From NCBI GenBank assembly GCA_045104975.1, contig JBGCCY010000023.1:9504-73503 (forward strand): a stretch of 64,000 nt of DNA, given 5' to 3'. Made by a program: the position numbers and the translations under genes. Every line of letters begins with the position of its first letter. Position 1 is the first letter of the stretch. Below, piece by piece: positions 61,133 to 64,000 of the stretch. The notes beneath the pieces are model-generated. The model had not been told where the DNA came from, searched no databases, and worked only from the letters and a program-made list of their open reading frames with translations. This DNA comes from CAJQQY01 sp045104975 (GTDB lineage: Bacteria > Bacteroidota > Bacteroidia > Chitinophagales > Saprospiraceae).

Positions 61133-61828
61133 ATGCCACAACCTATTATTGATGTCATAATTCCAGCTTACAATGAGGAAGAATCCATTGGAAAGGTGGT
61201 TGCGGATATTCCGAAAGAGTTGGTTCGCGATATTTTGGTCTGTAATAATGCAAGTACCGACAATACTAAATCCGTGGCAACAGCTGGCGGTGCAATCGTT
61301 TTGGATCAGCCACTCAAAGGCTACGGTAACGCATGTTTGAAAGGAATCGAGTATATAAAAAATAGACCTGAAAACGAAAAACCAAATATCGTCGTTTTCC
61401 TGGATGGAGATTATTCCGATCATCCTGAAGAAATGACTCTACTTGTAGATGCATTGTTAGAAGGAAACGATATGGTCATCGGATCGAGAGCGTTAGGTGA
61501 TATGGAATCAGGTGCAATGATGCCACAGCAGGTTTTTGGAAATTGGTTGGCAACGAATTTGATTCGCCTTTTTTATAATTATCAGTTCACCGATTTGGGA
61601 CCATTCCGAGCGATTCGATATGATAAATTAATGGAGATTGACATGCAAGATCGAGACTTCGGATGGACAGTCGAAATGCAAGTCAAAGCTGCAAAGCATA
61701 AATTAAAATGTACAGAAATACCAGTTACCTATCGACGTAGAATTGGCGTTTCAAAAGTGTCAGGAACAATCAAAGGAACCATTCTCGCAGGGCACAAAAT
61801 CCTTTGGACAATTTTTAAATTACTGTAG
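61133..61828 (+). CDS. Family 2 glycosyltransferase (DPM1-like)
   Basis: A 231-residue soluble GT-A enzyme: VIIPAYNEEESIGKVVADIP, LVCNNASTDNTKSVA, VVFLDGDYSDHPEEM (metal site), MVIGSRALGD, FGWTVEMQVKAAK and YRRRIGVSKVSG. The length and motifs match dolichyl- or polyprenyl-phosphate mannose synthases without the C-terminal membrane helices. It probably transfers a sugar from a nucleotide to a lipid phosphate. Its stop TAG is part of a REPIN-like element. The next two genes encode a processive-type GT2 and a GT-C-like membrane transferase, which could use its product. Confidence 0.92.
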   Translation: MPQPIIDVIIPAYNEEESIGKVVADIPKELVRDILVCNNASTDNTKSVATAGGAIVLDQPLKGYGNACLKGIEYIKNRPENEKPNIVVFLDGDYSDHPEEMTLLVDALLEGNDMVIGSRALGDMESGAMMPQQVFGNWLATNLIRLFYNYQFTDLGPFRAIRYDKLMEIDMQDRDFGWTVEMQVKAAKHKLKCTEIPVTYRRRIGVSKVSGTIKGTILAGHKILWTIFKLL

Positions 61829-61909
61829 CAACCGACTTTAGTCGGTTGAAAAAAATCGCTTACAGTTTTTTTAGAAAAAACAATACTGCCGACTAAAGTC
61901 GGCAGCTAC
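61825..61909. repeat. REPIN-like double hairpin with GTAG/CTAC ends
   Basis: It starts GTAGCAACCGACTTTAGTCG and ends CTAAAGTCGGCAGCTAC. The arms are reverse complements at about 20 of 24 positions, and each arm is itself a hairpin (AACCGAC/GTCGGTT and TGCCGAC/GTCGGCA) whose changes are compensated inside the arm. TAG (61826-61828) is the stop of the upstream gene. Confidence 0.85.
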
Positions 61910-61920
61910 AAAATAACAAC

Positions 61921-63402
61921 ATGGAAATCTTAGCATATTTTATTATTTCAGTTTATATCATCGCATTAGTGTACATCACTTTTTATTGCATGGTTCAATT
62001 GCATTTACTTTTTTATTATAAAAAATATCATTGGAATCATATACCAGAAGTTTTGGAAAAACCAAGCGAGGAAGATCTTCCTTTTGTCACAATTCAGTTG
62101 CCCATTTTTAATGAAATGTATGTCGTCGAAAGATTGATTGACAATATTGTAAAATTCGATTATCCACGAGACAAATACGAGATTCATGTCCTCGACGATT
62201 CTACCGATGAGACTGTAGAAATTTCTAAACGCAAAGTAGAAGAGTACAAAGCCAAAGGTTTCAATATTGAATTCTATCATCGAACGGATCGCTCAGGCTA
62301 CAAAGCAGGTGCACTCAAAGAAGCGATGGTTCATGCAAAGGGAAATTTTATTGCCATTTTTGATGCGGATTTTTTACCTCGCCCTGAATTTTTACGAGCA
62401 ACAATTCCTCATTTTAAAAACGAAAAAATTGGCGTAGTTCAAACTCGTTGGGAACATATCAATCAAGATTATTCCATGTTGACAAGACTTCAGGCAATGC
62501 AATTAAATGTGCATTTCACCGTCGAACAACAAGGTCGTCGATCCGGGAATCTATTGTTACAATTTAATGGGACAGCTGGGGTTTGGCGGCGAAAATGTAT
62601 TGACGATGCCGGAGGTTGGGAAGCAGATACATTGACGGAAGATTTGGATTTGAGTTATCGAGCACAATTGAAAGGTTGGAAAATTAAGTATTTGGAAAAA
62701 TTTGGTTCACCTGCAGAACTGCCAGCCGAAATGAATGGCTTGAAATCTCAACAATTTCGATGGATGAAAGGAGGTGCTGAGAATGCTCGGAAACTATTGC
62801 CTACTATTTGGAAATCAAATTTAGGTTTTAAACAAAAAATGCATGCTACCGGTCATTTGATGAATAGTGGTGTTTTTCTTTTCGTTTTTGTTGCTGGGGT
62901 TTTTAGTGTGCCGATGCTTTTCGCGATGGAATTCTTAGGCTTTAGCACTACTCCATTTGCGGTATTTTTAATCGGAACAGTTTCCGTAATTGCTGTTTAT
63001 TATGTCGCTAATGTTCAAGCAGAATTGAATAAAGAATCTTTTGGGAAAATGTTTTTAAAATTCGTTTTCTTATTTCCTATTTTTCTAGCATTATCGATGG
63101 GGCTTTCTTTGCACAATACGATTGCCGTAATTCAAGGATACATTGGGAAGCAATCTCCATTTATTCGTACACCAAAATTCAATATTGTAGACATCAAAGA
63201 TTCCTTCAAATCTCATAAATATTTAGCTAAAAAATTACCGATGACAACTATCTTCGAAGGATTACTTTCGATATATTTCTTAGGTGGATTGATTGGAGGA
63301 TATTATTTGGAAGACAGTTCTTTCATGCTTTTTCATTTGTTGTTGATGTTTGGTTTTGGTGGGATTTTCTTTTATTCTGTTCGAGCCGTAAGCTTTAAAT
63401 AG
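61921..63402 (+). CDS. Family 2 glycosyltransferase, cellulose-synthase-like
   Basis: A 493-residue membrane GT2. An N-terminal helix (about 5-28) precedes the GT-A domain with VLDDSTDET, IFDADFLPRPEFL (DxD), QFNGTAGVWRRKCIDDAGGW, LTEDLDLSYRAQLKGWK and the QxxRW motif QQFRWMKGG. Four or five C-terminal helices follow (about 325-385 and 440-490). Such enzymes make polysaccharides processively or add single sugars to lipids. It starts 92 bases after the DPM1-like gene and ends one base before the next ATG, so the three genes are probably an operon for a surface glycan or glycolipid. The sugar is unknown. Confidence 0.93.
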   Translation: MEILAYFIISVYIIALVYITFYCMVQLHLLFYYKKYHWNHIPEVLEKPSEEDLPFVTIQLPIFNEMYVVERLIDNIVKFDYPRDKYEIHVLDDSTDETVEISKRKVEEYKAKGFNIEFYHRTDRSGYKAGALKEAMVHAKGNFIAIFDADFLPRPEFLRATIPHFKNEKIGVVQTRWEHINQDYSMLTRLQAMQLNVHFTVEQQGRRSGNLLLQFNGTAGVWRRKCIDDAGGWEADTLTEDLDLSYRAQLKGWKIKYLEKFGSPAELPAEMNGLKSQQFRWMKGGAENARKLLPTIWKSNLGFKQKMHATGHLMNSGVFLFVFVAGVFSVPMLFAMEFLGFSTTPFAVFLIGTVSVIAVYYVANVQAELNKESFGKMFLKFVFLFPIFLALSMGLSLHNTIAVIQGYIGKQSPFIRTPKFNIVDIKDSFKSHKYLAKKLPMTTIFEGLLSIYFLGGLIGGYYLEDSSFMLFHLLLMFGFGGIFFYSVRAVSFK

Positions 63403-63403
63403 A

Positions 63404-64000
63404 ATGAAAGAGAAAATAATAGACCTGCGCTTTTTAGCAATTCCATTATTTGCTTTGACTGTCGGTCTTGGTTTTTTTGTCCAGCAACCTGATTTTGTTC
63501 CAATTATTTCTCAGTTTGGGCTATTCTTTTTTCTTTACCTTTTAATTTTCAAATACACTAATGAAAAAAGTAAAATTGCTTTTTTCATTGGTGTAAGTAT
63601 ATTGTTACGTTTTATACTTTTATTCGCACTTCCCAATCTTTCGGATGATGTTTACAGATTTATTTGGGATGGTCGATTGCTCATCAATGGTCATAATCCT
63701 TTTGATTTTTTGCCGAGTTACTACATTGAAAATAACATTTCCGTTCCTGGAATTAACGAAGCTCTTTTCCATAAATTAAACTCTCCCGAATATTTCACCA
63801 TTTATCCTCCTGTGGCTCAGGGCGTTTTTGCATTCGCATGTTGGCTTTTTCCAAATAGTATTATTGGAAGTGCGATCACGATGAAAGTATTTCTTTTTCT
63901 CTGTGAAATCGGTTCTCTGTTTTTTATAAAAAAACTACTTGACCACTTTCATCTTCCTGCGAAAAACATTCTTCTCTACGCACTTAATCCTTTGATAATC
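63404..64000 (+). CDS. GT-C-type polyprenyl-phosphate-dependent mannosyltransferase-like membrane protein (5' part)
   Basis: An ATG starts one base after the stop of the GT2 gene, and the frame stays open to the window end (199 codons, 3' partial). Many hydrophobic helices are seen. The loop after the third helix reads LPNLSDDVYRFIWDGRLLINGHNPF, with the paired acidic residues and Arg-x-x-Trp-Asp-Gly typical of GT-C glycosyltransferases (mannosyltransferase/GT87-like), and later EYFTIYPPVAQGVF. Such enzymes use polyprenyl-phosphate sugars, which fits the DPM1-like gene two genes upstream. Substrate and total length cannot be read. Confidence 0.8.
   Translation, partial: MKEKIIDLRFLAIPLFALTVGLGFFVQQPDFVPIISQFGLFFFLYLLIFKYTNEKSKIAFFIGVSILLRFILLFALPNLSDDVYRFIWDGRLLINGHNPFDFLPSYYIENNISVPGINEALFHKLNSPEYFTIYPPVAQGVFAFACWLFPNSIIGSAITMKVFLFLCEIGSLFFIKKLLDHFHLPAKNILLYALNPLII

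Overview
The window looks like chromosomal DNA of a Bacteroidota bacterium, most likely a Saprospiraceae-like relative. The reasons are: several secreted proteins with type IX secretion (T9SS) C-terminal sorting domains; an SprB-repeat/CHU_C adhesin next to a PorP/SprF partner; many Bacteroidota-style lipoproteins; A-rich leaders instead of Shine-Dalgarno sites; TAnnTTTG promoter elements; and low GC (about one third by eye). No phage, plasmid, IS transposase, rRNA or CRISPR array was seen. The taxonomy is inference.

Layout. 1-4.2 kb: end of an FG-GAP lipoprotein, a DUF4157-TPR protein of the contractile-injection-associated type, and an unknown exported protein. 4.3-4.4 kb: initiator tRNA, with decayed copies of its ends on both sides. 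4.6-8.4 kb: aminotransferase, priming sugar transferase and PglF/CapD-type dehydratase for an amino-sugar glycan. 8.4-11.7 kb: a large LRR-Roc-COR-TIR protein, convergent with the sugar genes. 11.8-30.7 kb: secreted T9SS clients (beta-propellers, SprB-like adhesin), PorP/SprF, thiolase, a phosphodiester glycosidase-like lipoprotein, a rhomboid protease, MetF, an H1-like/HhH protein and a B3/4 domain protein. 30.8-36.9 kb: envelope proteins of unknown role, a secreted two-HKD phospholipase D-like protein, a nitrilase and an SSB. 37.1-39.9 kb: a metallophosphoesterase and two tandem RlaP-like nucleotidyltransferases. 40-46.6 kb: LspA, two methyltransferases (one a lipoprotein), BCCT transporter, Fur, STAS protein and PurA. 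46.8-55.6 kb: DacB, an orphan FtsX-type permease, acylphosphatase, and an ECF sigma / envelope-spanning anti-sigma-like barrel / PepSY-like lipoprotein unit. 55.8-64 kb: M14-type hydrolase with RimK, an Atg22-like MFS transporter, a beta-helix lipoprotein, and a three-gene glycosyltransferase run cut by the window end.

The most distinctive signals are these. (1) The LRR-Roc-COR-TIR protein is a plausible immune-type NADase sensor. (2) A matching bipartite promoter (14-nt identical upstream box, 17-nt spacer, ACACCA(A)TAGAT box) lies before the ECF sigma gene and before the nearby PepSY-like lipoprotein gene, which points to a small autoregulated envelope regulon. (3) GTAG/GTAA-headed double hairpins with REPIN architecture sit at gene ends, where their first bases serve as stop codons; in one copy the stop has mutated to CAA and the protein reads into the element. 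(4) Many other unrelated long inverted repeats lie mostly between convergent genes. (5) A two-hairpin leader lies between the purA promoter and its start codon.
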